From: CAZMNY01 sp964567745
GTDB taxonomy: Bacteria; Planctomycetota; Planctomycetia; Pirellulales; Pirellulaceae
Direction of reading: 5' to 3'
Length of the DNA: 64,000 bases
Assembly: GCA_964567745.1 (NCBI GenBank)
Contig: CAZMNY010000016.1
Span: 93,224-157,223, forward strand
The notes beneath the pieces were generated by a model. The model saw only the letters and a program-made list of their open reading frames with translations. It searched no databases and was not told the DNA's origin. Every line of letters begins with the position of its first letter. The first letter of the stretch is position 1. The translations under genes and the position numbers were made by a program. Shown here piece by piece: positions 26,718-40,593 of this stretch.

Positions 26718-27027
26718 TGAGTCGCAGTTTTGGGATGACGCGGCCGCATTCGACGCAGGAACCATAGTCCCCTTCTTCGATCCGCTCAAGTGCGGCTTCA
26801 ATCTTCTTGAGCGTGCCCTCTTCGTTTTCCATCAATCCCAGTGTGAATTCCTGCTCGAAGTTGTCACTTCCAACATCGGCCATGTGAATCGGCATGCTGG
26901 ACAAATCGCCATTCGCCTCAGATCGCTTATTCAATGCCGCATTGGCGAGCGCCGTGACATCACCACGAAGACGAGACCGCAAAGCAAGGAGCCGTTCTTT
27001 GTATGTCTTCAGATCCGCTTTCTTCAT
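26674..27027 (-). CDS. TraR/DksA family zinc-finger protein
   Basis: The 117-residue protein has an N-terminal coiled coil and a C-terminal C4 zinc finger: SCVECGRVIP and SHCVKCAE. DksA-type proteins enter the secondary channel of RNA polymerase and alter transcription initiation. The GDYGSCVECG segment is characteristic. The ATG at 27027 has GGAGAAA upstream. The tip of the coiled coil lacks a clear DxxDxA motif (GSDNFEQEF is nearest), so it may act differently from E. coli DksA. Its 3-prime end overlaps lspA. Confidence 0.88.
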   Translation of the reverse strand: MKKADLKTYKERLLALRSRLRGDVTALANAALNKRSEANGDLSSMPIHMADVGSDNFEQEFTLGLMENEEGTLKKIEAALERIEEGDYGSCVECGRVIPKLRLNAIPYASHCVKCAE

Positions 27028-27504
27028 CGATATTTCTCCATCCGACGTGGAACGTCGTGACTTCATTCACTGGATTGTTGGTCGACCGAGCCGCCGCACT
27101 TTGCAAATTGACGCTCAATACACTGAGTCGATCATTTGCAAATCGCACTGCTCGCTAGCATCGGGTTCTCCCAAGCCCGTCCATTCTAGGAAGGCGGTAT
27201 CGCGCTGTCAAACAGCAGCGATTGGCGGCTTAAGCCACTCGTTTAGACGGAGTCGCATTCGCCTGGCCGCCCGCGATCCGACTCGAAATCGCGGCTCACG
27301 CAACGCCGAAAGTCCTTTGACGCTATATCTTTGCAGCGATTTGATCAGGACATCCGATTGCCATTCCGCTATGATCAGGTACGATCGCGAAAACGGCGCT
27401 GTTCGATCCATTCGCTGAATTGCCCGTTTCGGACGTCAGCGGAATCAGCCCTCATGCGAGCTTATTGGACCGCTGCGGGTTCGCCGTAAGTACGGAGGCT
27501 CTAA
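27028..27504. other. Divergent intergenic region between the DksA-like gene and thrC
   Basis: This 477-base stretch should hold the promoters of both flanking genes. It carries an imperfect inverted repeat at 27199-27222. A GGAGG ribosome site stands six bases before the thrC ATG. No gene is supported. Confidence 0.4.
27199..27222. repeat. Inverted repeat in the dksA-like/thrC intergenic region
   Basis: ATCGCGCTGT and ACAGC-A-GCGAT are inverted around CAA, with one bulged base. There is no T run on either side, so it is more likely a protein site or RNA hairpin than a terminator. Confidence 0.4.
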
Positions 27505-28953
27505 ATGGTTACACCTACTTCATCGAACCCGACCTCTGGCGGTCGCGCGACCGGCGGCCGATCGGACACCGCCTTCCAACGGTGCATTTCCGTGACGTGC
27601 AGGGCCACATACGGCATAGACCAAGTGCTCGTTGACTGCCCGGCTTGCGGTGATTTGGTCGATGTCGCCTACGATTGGAATCGCCTTGAGCCACCGACGG
27701 ATCTGCGAGAGTTGGAGTCCCAATGGAGCCGGCGAACCGACCCACTCGCATTCAGCGGGGTCTGGAGATTTCATCGGCTGCTTCCGTTTGTCGAGCCGCG
27801 CCAGGTGCTCACGGTAGGCGAAGGCCAAACGCTTTTGCAATGTGCCGATCAGGTCGGACAATACGTCGGCATGCGGCCCAAGTGCCTTTACCTTCAATAT
27901 GAGGGTATGAATCCATCGGGCAGCTTCAAAGACAATGGCATGACGGCCGCCTTCACCCACGCCAATACCGTCGGAGCCGAGCGAGCCGCATGTGCATCGA
28001 CTGGCAACACCAGCGCGTCTCTCGCGCTCTACTGCGCTCACACCCAAAGGATGAAGGCCGTGATTTTCGTTGGCTCCGGCAAGATTGCCTACGGCAAGCT
28101 TAGCCAAGCGCTCGACTACGGCGCGCTCACCGTCCAAATTGCCGGCGATTTCGACGATGCCATGGCGCGAGTCAAAGAGGTCTCGCAGGAACTCGGCATC
28201 TACTTGGTCAACAGTATCAACCCCTTTCGGCTCGAAGGTCAAAAGTCGATCATGTTCCGGGTGCTCGAGGCGCTCCGCTGGCAGGTTCCGGACTGGATCG
28301 TCGTGCCGGGCGGCAACCTCGGCAATTCCAGCTCATTTGGCAAAGCATTCGCCGAGTTGTACGAGCTCGGTTTGATTGATCGCATTCCTCGCCTTGCCAT
28401 CATCAACGCCTCCGGCGCCGACACCCTCTACGAGCTCTACGAACGCCAGGGGATTCGCTGGAACGGAGGCGACGTCGACATGGCGCCCGTCAATGCCTAC
28501 TACGCTCAGCTCGACGAAGCGAATCGAAAAGCCTCCACCATCGCCAGCGCAATCGAGATCAATCGCCCCGTCAATCTTCGCAAATGCCTTCGCGCACTGG
28601 AAACGTGTGATGGCGTTGTACGGCAGGTAACCGACCAAGAAATATTAGACGCGAAAGCCAAAGTCGGGGCGGGTGGCATCGGCTGTGAACCGGCGAGCGC
28701 CGCAAGTGTTGCTGGAGCGATGCTGCTAAGGAAGGAAGGCGTCATCGGCGCGGATCAGCGAGTTGTCTGCGTGTTAACCGGACATCAACTCAAGGACCCG
28801 ACCGCCACGGTGGCCTACCATACGACCGATCAAAATAAGTTTAACGAAGTGCTGGGGTCGCGCGGAGTGAGACGCGCGTCGTTTGCGAATCGGGCGGTTG
28901 CGGTTCCCAACGATCTGGGCGAAATTACCAAGGCGATTCAACTTTACAGCTGA
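27505..28953 (+). CDS. thrC: Threonine synthase
   Basis: This PLP enzyme converts O-phosphohomoserine to threonine. The 482-residue protein has an N-terminal zinc-ribbon-like part (CISVTCRATYGI and VDCPACGD, about 27-50), then VGEGQTLL, and the PLP lysine in MNPSGSFKDNGM (about 135-146). STGNTSASLALY, VPGGNLGNSSSFGKA and the GIGCEPASAASVAG phosphate-binding region also fit. The ATG is preceded by GGAGG. No other thr gene is adjacent; dapB, from the same aspartate pathway, follows on the same strand after 214 bases. Confidence 0.93.
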   Translation: MVTPTSSNPTSGGRATGGRSDTAFQRCISVTCRATYGIDQVLVDCPACGDLVDVAYDWNRLEPPTDLRELESQWSRRTDPLAFSGVWRFHRLLPFVEPRQVLTVGEGQTLLQCADQVGQYVGMRPKCLYLQYEGMNPSGSFKDNGMTAAFTHANTVGAERAACASTGNTSASLALYCAHTQRMKAVIFVGSGKIAYGKLSQALDYGALTVQIAGDFDDAMARVKEVSQELGIYLVNSINPFRLEGQKSIMFRVLEALRWQVPDWIVVPGGNLGNSSSFGKAFAELYELGLIDRIPRLAIINASGADTLYELYERQGIRWNGGDVDMAPVNAYYAQLDEANRKASTIASAIEINRPVNLRKCLRALETCDGVVRQVTDQEILDAKAKVGAGGIGCEPASAASVAGAMLLRKEGVIGADQRVVCVLTGHQLKDPTATVAYHTTDQNKFNEVLGSRGVRRASFANRAVAVPNDLGEITKAIQLYS

Positions 28954-29167
28954 ACGTCGCTCGATTTTGCCTGGCGAGCCGTGTTCGTCGACATCAAGCG
29001 AACAACATCCATGGCCGCGAGCTTAACTCCCTGGCTCGGCAGTGTTCAGACGCCAACGGTTCTGCCATATTTGGATCGCACTGCGGCGCGAAATCTCCCT
29101 ACCCGCCAATACGGGCACGGAGACGAGCTTCATTTTTTGCACGACTAACTTAGATGGAATTTAGAGG

Positions 29168-29968
29168 ATGAGCTCGACAACAATTGCGATTCAAGGCGCA
29201 GCGGGGCGAATGGGACAGCGGCTGATCGCGCTGTCCGCCGCTGACGATTCCCTGCAATTGGTCGCCGCGCTGGAGCACTCGGAACATCCGATGCTCGGCC
29301 AAGACGCGGGCCTCGTCGCAGGCGCGGGCGACTTGGGCGTGCCGCTGTCGCACGGACTATCCGGAGCTCCTCAAGTCGTGATCGATTTTTCGGTGCCGGC
29401 TTCGGCCGATGCGATCACAGTCGCTTGCCTCGAGCAGAATTGCGGACTAGTAATGGCGACAACGGGTCTTAACGACGAGCAGGAAGATCGGCTCCGCGCC
29501 GCAAGCAAGTCGATCCCCATCGTGTGGGCACCGAACATGAGCCTGGCCGTCAACTTGACGATGAATCTGGTCAAATCGGCCGCAGCCACGCTGAAGGATT
29601 TGGCAACAGGGGTCGACGCCGAGGTGATCGATCGCCACCACCGGTTCAAAGAAGACTCGCCCAGCGGCACGGCGCTCCTGTTTGGCAAGATCATCGCCGA
29701 CGAAATGGGCTTAGAGCATCACACGCATGGCCGCCATGGCATGATCGGCCAGCGCCCTCGAAACGAGATTGGCTACCATGCCCTGCGAGTTGGCGACAAC
29801 CCGGGCGAACACACGATCGTGTTTGGCATGTTGGGCGAGACAATGGAATTCACCGTCCGCGCAAACAACCGTGATTGCTACGCGCAAGGCGCCCTCGAAG
29901 CGGCAAAATTTGTCGCTGGAAAGTCGCCCGGGATTTACTCGATGGACGACGTACTGGGACTCGGCTAA
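29168..29968 (+). CDS. dapB: 4-hydroxy-tetrahydrodipicolinate reductase
   Basis: DapB reduces hydroxy-tetrahydrodipicolinate with NAD(P)H in lysine and diaminopimelate synthesis. The 266-residue protein has the N-terminal Rossmann IQGAAGRMGQRL (8-19), VIDFSVP, WAPNMSLAVNL, and the substrate-binding EVIDRHHRFKEDSPSGTAL (about 153-171). Length is normal for the family. A GAGG motif stands directly before the ATG. The stop overlaps the start of the next gene by one base (TAATG). Confidence 0.96.
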   Translation: MSSTTIAIQGAAGRMGQRLIALSAADDSLQLVAALEHSEHPMLGQDAGLVAGAGDLGVPLSHGLSGAPQVVIDFSVPASADAITVACLEQNCGLVMATTGLNDEQEDRLRAASKSIPIVWAPNMSLAVNLTMNLVKSAAATLKDLATGVDAEVIDRHHRFKEDSPSGTALLFGKIIADEMGLEHHTHGRHGMIGQRPRNEIGYHALRVGDNPGEHTIVFGMLGETMEFTVRANNRDCYAQGALEAAKFVAGKSPGIYSMDDVLGLG

Positions 29969-30342
29969 TGGCCAAGTGCGACGAAGGTTATCTTTGCGAG
30001 GTCTGCGGGTCCGAGGTCGAATCGATCGTCGATAGCGATCTCTATCTTCGCTATGTGATTGGATTGCTCGATCCCGAGACGCTTCACACGTCGTCCGAGC
30101 GCCACTTGCGATGCAATCCGCAACTGGCCCAATTCATATGCGACCCGAATTTTGAGCGTGTCGTCGTCGACGGAGACTTTGGCAGCAGCGCGCTCGACCC
30201 CGCCTTCGTGCGCGAAAGAGAAGCGCTGGCCACACGAGGCTTCCAGAGATTGCGAGAAATTGCCGACCTGCTGACTCGGCAGGAACTTTCGATTCTTGAA
30301 TACCCATTGCCCGAAGTGCGCGAGGCAATGGAAAAGGGTTAG
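29968..30342 (+). CDS. Small protein with N-terminal CxxC, unknown function
   Basis: The 124-residue product begins MAKCDEGYLCEVCGSEVE, with cysteines that could bind a metal, and then RYVIGLLDPETLH, RHLRCNPQLAQFI and an acidic helical C terminus. I recognise the pattern as one seen in planctomycete genomes, but no function is known to me. Its ATG shares one base with the dapB stop, so it is coupled to dapB. Confidence 0.75.
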   Translation: MAKCDEGYLCEVCGSEVESIVDSDLYLRYVIGLLDPETLHTSSERHLRCNPQLAQFICDPNFERVVVDGDFGSSALDPAFVREREALATRGFQRLREIADLLTRQELSILEYPLPEVREAMEKG

Positions 30343-30373
30343 TGCGAGGGCAACGCAGGCTCAAGCGATTGCC

Positions 30374-30429
30374 GGCTCTGCAAACAAGGCTCTGCAATCA
30401 AGGCTCTGCAATCAAGGCTCTGCAAACAC
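30374..30429. repeat. Four tandem copies of a 14-base unit
   Basis: GGCTCTGCAATCAA is repeated four times with small changes in copies 1 and 4. The array overlaps the last codons and stop of the desaturase gene on the minus strand, so its copy number changes the C-terminal residues of that protein. Confidence 0.85.
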
Positions 30430-31408
30430 TCTTCCGATGCTCCGCGCCGTCTCCAAACTTGCGGCGAGAACCGAGTCTCGAAGAGGCACGTTTTTCGCCC
30501 GTTACGCGTCGCAGCTCTTTTCGCTCGGGCAGATTGTTGGGAAGTTTCACTCGTTGCACGAAGCCGATGCGGTGGAGCAGTGAGATCGCCCACCAGCCGG
30601 GGTCGTTCTGCCCTGGGTTGAGGCCCAATCGGGCGGATTCGGGATAGGCGTGATGGTTGTTGTGCCAAGCCTCGCCCATGGTGATCAGCCCCAGTCCGGG
30701 GAGGTTCCGGCCCTGCACCGCGGCGCCGTCGACCACCCAAGTCTTCTGTCCGTTGTTGTGCGCGAAGTAGCCGACAAGCCAGTGCCCGGTGAGCGAGACC
30801 ACAACTCGAACACAGACTCCCCACACGACCCAAGGCGCGCCGCCGAAGTAAAAGAGGCAAGCCGCCAAAGGCAATTGCTGAAGCATCCACGTTCTGTCGA
30901 GCATGCGATAGAAGAGCGGTCCCGTGATGGGTTGATCGGGCCGGTACTCCGGCGGACGATCCAGTTTCAAGTCGCAATGCATCTGCCAGAACCAATCGAG
31001 CCAAATGGGCGAATTGTGAATGTAGAAGTCGTGGCATTTTGGATGTCGCTGAGCCCAATCGCGTATGTCGTGCATGTGGACGATTCGGCGCGGTCCGCCC
31101 ATACCGACGAGCACGCCCAAGTAAACGAGACAGTATTCCAACCAGGCGGGACACTCGAAACTGCGGTGAATCAACAGGCGATGAAACCCAACCGAATGGC
31201 CTAGGCAAAGCGTCACAGTCGTCAACGCACCGGCCACCAGCGCGGCATCCCACGTCAATGTCGGGAAGCCGCCGACAACCGCGACAACCGCCATCCCGCT
31301 GAACCAAAGAGATTTTACGGGAGACCACACGGGCGTTCCCAAAGTCGGGTCCGCGACCTCACCCGCATCGTGCATTCGATGTACGCCGATCATGACTCGT
31401 TCCGCCAC
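30398..31408 (-). CDS. Fatty acid (acyl-CoA) desaturase
   Basis: This is a membrane di-iron desaturase of 336 residues. Histidine boxes seen are HSVGFHRLLIHR (about 71-82), HMHDIRDWAQRHP (about 111-123) and EAWHNNHHAYP (about 242-252). Four hydrophobic spans frame them. The second box, with MHDIRD, is not the usual HRxHH and suggests a distinct subfamily. The start at 31408 is a GTG; an ATG at 31393 in the same frame is an equally good choice. The last residues (RALIAEP) are coded by the 14-base tandem repeat. Confidence 0.87.
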   Translation of the reverse strand: MAERVMIGVHRMHDAGEVADPTLGTPVWSPVKSLWFSGMAVVAVVGGFPTLTWDAALVAGALTTVTLCLGHSVGFHRLLIHRSFECPAWLEYCLVYLGVLVGMGGPRRIVHMHDIRDWAQRHPKCHDFYIHNSPIWLDWFWQMHCDLKLDRPPEYRPDQPITGPLFYRMLDRTWMLQQLPLAACLFYFGGAPWVVWGVCVRVVVSLTGHWLVGYFAHNNGQKTWVVDGAAVQGRNLPGLGLITMGEAWHNNHHAYPESARLGLNPGQNDPGWWAISLLHRIGFVQRVKLPNNLPERKELRRVTGEKRASSRLGSRRKFGDGAEHRKSVCRALIAEP

Positions 31409-31521
31409 TTTGAATGGAAGGTGATTCCATCTTCAAAGGTACAACCGCAAAACGAATCGATTAATAACAGAGAAAATCGCGGGATCGAAACTTGAGAGCC
31501 TCCCGTCGCAAGTACCGCTTC

Positions 31522-32136
31522 CTACGCGTCGGCGGCGTAACGCCCTTCGGAATTGATCCGAGCGAATACGTCGTTCAGCACCCAGTGAAAAATCGCCAGG
31601 TGGATCGATTCGACCATTCCCATGTCGGGCATGTCGACGTGGAGACCATCGGACTGCGCGGTTTTCAGCTTGCCGCCGTCATACCCCGTCAGGCCAAACG
31701 TTTTGAGACCGTTACGATTGGCCCAATCGACGGCGTTGAGAATGTTGCGGCTGTTGCCGGAGCCGCTAATCGCGATAAGCAGGTCGCCGCTTGAGCCATA
31801 GTTCATCAGCTGTTGCACGAAAATCTGGTCGTACGCCAGATCGTTGCCAACGGCCATCAGCCAGCCGGCATTGTCCGTCAAGCTGAGAACTTTGAGTCGC
31901 TTTTTTGACTCGTCGTTAAGCTCGTCTTCGCGGAGCGTACTCTTTCCCAGGTCTTCCGCCATGTGGCTCGCGCTCGTTCCCGATCCACCATTACCGATGA
32001 TGTAAACAAACGTCCCTTGCTTCCAAGCCTCATAGATCAAATCTGACCAACGGCTTAGCGATTCGCTATCGATCCGATCGAGTTCTTCGTTGAACCGCTT
32101 GAGATAGTCCGTTGAATTGAGTTGGGCGCCGAGCAT
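31522..32136 (-). CDS. SIS-domain protein, GmhA-like (phosphoheptose isomerase family)
   Basis: The 204-residue protein has a single SIS domain: YIIGNGGSGTSASHMAEDL (about 46-64), LTDNAGWLMAVGND, and LIAISGSGNSRNILNAV (about 118-134), with a late ESIHLAIFHWVL helix. Such proteins isomerise sedoheptulose-7-phosphate in heptose synthesis for lipopolysaccharide or S-layer glycans. An alternative is the DiaA subgroup. The ATG at 32136 is preferred over a TTG one codon earlier; AGGA is nine bases upstream. Neighbouring LPS genes are absent. Confidence 0.85.
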   Translation of the reverse strand: MLGAQLNSTDYLKRFNEELDRIDSESLSRWSDLIYEAWKQGTFVYIIGNGGSGTSASHMAEDLGKSTLREDELNDESKKRLKVLSLTDNAGWLMAVGNDLAYDQIFVQQLMNYGSSGDLLIAISGSGNSRNILNAVDWANRNGLKTFGLTGYDGGKLKTAQSDGLHVDMPDMGMVESIHLAIFHWVLNDVFARINSEGRYAADA

Positions 32137-32275
32137 CAAAGAGAATCCTTAGTAAGCAAGTCAAACAAACGCGATTGAACAAACGGGCGAGGAATAGCTT
32201 TGGTAATGGACTTCCAAGTCGTACGATCATCCAGCATTCTCAGCCAAGATTGCCGAGCGTCTATTCACATACCGT

Positions 32276-33675
32276 TTATTCACATTCCGTGTCGAGTTCT
32301 GGCGGCTCGGCGAAATGAACGCCTTTGGGACGATAGAGTACGACAATACACAGCATGAAGAGGGCGGTCACGCCAAACATGCTGCATTTCGGCATCCCAA
32401 GCCACTCGAAAAACGAGTCTAGCAATAGGTAGATCGCACCCGCAAGCGTGATACCTATCCATACCAGCAAATTTTGAGTGGCGATCATTCGACCCTTGAT
32501 CGGCGCTGGCGGACGGCTCTGCATGAACACCTGTAGCGGCACGGCAAAAAGGCCTGTGAATCCACCCAAGAGAATCAAGATTGCGATGCTACCGTAGAAC
32601 CCGAGCAAGTGGTTGTGTTCGCCGTAGCTCGGAAGAGCCAGCAACGTCAGACAAACCACCATCCCAATGGCGCCGCTCTTAAGCACTCGTGGGCTGAACT
32701 GATTTTTCGACAACGACCCCGCCGCCACGCTGCCAAAGGCAATGCCCGCGCTGATCGTCGCCGCCATGATGCTCGTCTTCGCATCGCCTTGCTTGAGTTG
32801 AATTTTGCCGAGCGAATTGATGGCCATCTGAACCATGGCGGCGGATAGCCAGAACGCCATCGAAGCCAAAATCGCATGTCGCAACTCGCGATCCCGCCAG
32901 AGGAGTCGGCGAACCGCTTGTGGAATGAACAAAACATCGGACGACAATTGTAAGTCAGCTTTCGCGGGGCGAGGGCGTCGGACCATCAACGCCGAGACCG
33001 TTCCGATCACGGCGATCAGTATGCAAGCGGCGCCGATAATGTAGAGTCTGTCAGAGTAGAATTCTTTAAGACCGCCCGCGAGGGCCGCTCCGAAAATGAT
33101 GGCCAAGAACGTCGTCATCAAGATCAGCCCGTTGGCACCCGGCAAGTCGCCCTCACGAAACAGCTCGGGCAAAATGCCGTACTTCCCCGGCCCGAAAAAC
33201 GCGCTCTGCGCGCCCATCAGAAAGAGAATGCTGCTGATCAACACGATCACGGGCGTCGTCAACCCGGACCGGCCATACCAATAAAAGGCCGCCATCCCCA
33301 AGGCCATGATGAAGATCTCGGCGACTTTCGAGCCGAATATGACGCCGCGTTTGCCAAAACGATCCGAGAGGAAACCCGCAAAGCCGGAAAACAGTATAAA
33401 CGGAATCGAAAACACGACCGTCGCAAGTCCCTGACGATCCGCCGTCTCGCCACTTACCAAGGGAACCGCGACGAACAATAACAACACCGTTTGCTTGAAC
33501 AGGTTGTCATTGAATGCGCCAAAGAACTGGGTAACCGTCAGGCCCCAAAATGCCTTGTCGCCTAAGTAGGACGTGTCGGCATAGGACGAGTCAGCAGACG
33601 ATACGCCGGTATTCGATACGCTGGCATTCGATACGCCGAGATCCTTGCCATCCGTGTCTTGCATGAGCGGCTGGT

Positions 33676-33679
<4 letters not shown>
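32276..33679 (-). CDS. MFS transporter, LplT-like (lysophospholipid transporter family)
   Basis: The 467-residue protein has about twelve hydrophobic spans after a 40-residue Ser-rich N-terminal end. The block FFGAFNDNLFKQTVLLLFV at the first span and FAGFLSDRFGKRGVIFGSK between spans two and three are those of LplT and of the transporter half of the acyl-ACP synthetase fusions. The role would be flipping lysophospholipids for re-acylation. There is no acyltransferase domain here. The start is a GTG at 33679 whose last bases overlap the thiC stop (GTGA), so it is translated after thiC. Confidence 0.87.
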
Positions 33680-35013
<1,334 letters not shown>

Positions 35014-35103
35014 CAAGTCGACCCTTTGGGCATTTGTTTATCTAAAACGGAGCTTCGGTAACATTGCGAATTGGACCCATGTTGACCAGCGGCAAACAAC
35101 TGA

Positions 35104-35133
35104 GAAAAATCGGCTCTGTCAGAGTAGGAGCCG
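35104..35133 (-). terminator. Terminator-like hairpin upstream of thiC
   Basis: On the minus strand CGGCTC (35133-35128) pairs with GAGCCG (35116-35111) around an 11-base loop, then ATTTTTCT follows. It lies about 90 bases before thiC, so it could attenuate thiC or end a transcript from upstream. Confidence 0.45.
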
Positions 35134-35385
35134 TTTCCTGTCCAATTGGCGACGCGTTTCCGAGGCGGAAGCGATCATCCTACCTCTGACCCGATGAATG
35201 TCAATTCGCCCAAACCCAACGAACACAGCTTCCAGCAACGTCCACGGCGCCAATGCAATCGATTGCGAGGCTATTCTCTACTGGAGTTGATTCACCCATC
35301 CTGCGATGCCGCGATGATTGTGATGGCCACGGCGGCTGGAAGCGATTAGCTGGGAATCTCGCTCACCGAACAAGCAAGCTCGTCG

Positions 35386-35521
35386 GGTGCATCAGATTCA
35401 ACGCGAAAAAGCACCATCCGCAACTGCCAGGACCCCAACGAGCTTGCTCGTTCGGTGCATCAGATTCAACGCGAAAAAGCACCATCCGCAACTGCCAGGA
35501 CCCCAACGAGCTTGCTCGTTC
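35386..35521. repeat. Two identical tandem copies of a 68-base unit (repeat B)
   Basis: Copies at 35386-35453 and 35454-35521 are identical at all 68 positions, and a third starts at 35522 but ends after about 14 bases. Each unit holds a perfect palindrome AACGAGCTTGCTCGTT (35437-35452 and 35505-35520). A degenerate inverted copy precedes them at about 35364-35388. About 40 bases of the unit reappear in reverse orientation at 46172-46280. Confidence 0.9.
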
Positions 35522-35603
35522 GGTGAATCAGATTCGTCTGCGGATGGGCGCGTTGCTGAATGCCCAGTTGCGAGTCGACGAGGGACCTCGCAACGGAACC
35601 AAG

Positions 35604-35633
35604 ACGCGCCACTTTCGCGGAGCGAAAGGCGAC
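35604..35633 (+). repeat. Dispersed palindromic repeat A, copy 2
   Basis: This matches the element at 21813-21842 at 29 of 30 positions, with the palindromic core CTTTCGC-gga-GCGAAAG. It ends eight bases before the stop codon of the methyltransferase gene on the other strand. Confidence 0.8.
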
Positions 35634-35640
35634 TTGCGGG

Positions 35641-36447
35641 CTAGGTTCGGCGGAAGACGAGCACGGTGTCGGACGTCTCTTCGTCTAACGTCTGCGGCTC
35701 ATCCAAGTCGTACCAAAAATCGTAGATGCCGCAGATCTCGAGCTCCGGTACTTTGGCAAGCAAGCTTCGTATCTGCTCGACGCGGTAAAGCCGAAGCGTG
35801 TAATCGGTGCTCAACTCGATCTCTTTCGCGCCATCTTTGACATGCAGATCGAATCGCAAAACTTCCTGGCGTTCAGTCCAATCCGTCTCGAGAATTTGCA
35901 TATCGACGGTCACATGGACGCTGTCCTCTTCCGCCGGCCAACTCTCCTCGTCCTCGTCATCAGCATCCGGAGGAATGATGTGCAGTCCTAATATGAACAG
36001 CCCCCCCGGCGCGAGCGCCCGAGCGACTGCCTGCAGATGACTCAGAGAAGATTGCTCGTCCAACATGTGTCGAAATGTGTTGAACGTGTTGAAGATGGCG
36101 TCGACGGGCTGCGCGACTTGAAAGTTGGTCATGTCATCGACATAGACTTCCGCACTCAGTCCTTGCTCGCCAAGTCGTTTTCGCAAATAGTCGATCGCCG
36201 ACTCGCTGATGTCGAAACCGGTCGACTCAAACCCTCGGCGAGCCATCTCGACCACGAGCCGCCCACCCCCGCAACCTGGCTCCAATAACCGCTTGACCGG
36301 GCGTTCAGCAAAACGCTTGAATGCAGCCTCAAAGAAATCGGCTTCCAATTGCGTTTCGTCACGAAACGCCAGATCCCAATACTCGGGATAGTCGTAGCAG
36401 TTATTCGAACCGTCGTGGGAATTCGGCGAGGGCATTGGGCTTGTCAT
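35641..36447 (-). CDS. Class I SAM-dependent methyltransferase
   Basis: The 268-residue protein has the Rossmann motif I LLEPGCGGGRLVVEMA (about 52-67), acidic motif II (GFDISESAIDYLRK), and the ALAPGGLFILGL post-motif. It has a C-terminal beta-rich region with an acidic insertion (DADDEDEESW). The substrate is unknown. The ATG at 36447 is 20 bases after the metH stop, which removes any overlap; a longer open frame reaches into metH. Position right after metH suggests the two are co-transcribed. Confidence 0.85.
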   Translation of the reverse strand: MTSPMPSPNSHDGSNNCYDYPEYWDLAFRDETQLEADFFEAAFKRFAERPVKRLLEPGCGGGRLVVEMARRGFESTGFDISESAIDYLRKRLGEQGLSAEVYVDDMTNFQVAQPVDAIFNTFNTFRHMLDEQSSLSHLQAVARALAPGGLFILGLHIIPPDADDEDEESWPAEEDSVHVTVDMQILETDWTERQEVLRFDLHVKDGAKEIELSTDYTLRLYRVEQIRSLLAKVPELEICGIYDFWYDLDEPQTLDEETSDTVLVFRRT

Positions 36448-36466
36448 GCGTGAGGTTCGCCGGGCT

Positions 36467-40183
<3,717 letters not shown>

Positions 40184-40593
40184 CGACTTTCTTCAACGGC
40201 CGTTTCGCGCGGGGAGCGGGCTCGCATCCTCACGATCTGGAGTGAGTTGGATTGTAAGAAACACGAGGCAATTTGCCTCGACCGCCCATTTTTACCGGGA
40301 TATACGGTTTTGCACAACGGGAACCAATCCACCCGAATAGGCAAACGCCAGGATGGATTCAGCAGCGAGCGGAACCGTTTTAGGAGGCTTGACTGAGACC
40401 GACCTCAGCCGATGTGGGTTCGCGCAGACGCCAATCGGCTCAATCTCGCACGCAACAGACTCGACCTAACCGTCAAAGTTTAACTAACTCTCAAGATCTG
40501 CGTAACTCATACCGATACCTGATCTAGATGCTACTCAAGCAATCCATGCGCGGAGCATGGGGACTGAGACAGGACAGTGGATGGAGCCGTGAA
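40184..40593. other. Divergent intergenic region between metH and an unknown membrane protein
   Basis: This 410-base stretch contains the perfect 17-base palindrome at 40264-40280. It should hold both promoters. I see no cobalamin, SAM or SAH riboswitch that I could defend. Confidence 0.4.
40264..40280. promoter_or_regulatory. Perfect 17-base palindrome, candidate operator for metH
   Basis: CGAGGCAA-T-TTGCCTCG is a perfect inverted repeat with a one-base centre, 81-97 bases upstream of the metH ATG. The short centre favours a dimeric protein site over an RNA hairpin. The minus strand continues with TGTTTCTT. Confidence 0.5.

Larger units (their letters stand above)
35014..35640. other. Intergenic region with terminator-like hairpin and two repeat types
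   Basis: There is no gene in this 627-base stretch, although frames run through it. It contains a hairpin followed by T residues (35104-35133) in the thiC leader, two identical 68-base tandem copies (35386-35521), and repeat A copy 2 (35604-35633). Confidence 0.6.

Noticed and set aside
30339..31328. 329-residue minus-strand frame over the desaturase gene
   Set aside because: It overlaps the desaturase in another frame and lacks its histidine boxes.
35386..35521. CRISPR array
   Set aside because: The two 68-base copies are directly adjacent without unique spacers.
35253..35840. 195-residue plus-strand frame across the 68-base repeats
   Set aside because: Its sequence is made of the tandem repeat and then the antisense of the methyltransferase gene; not a real protein.
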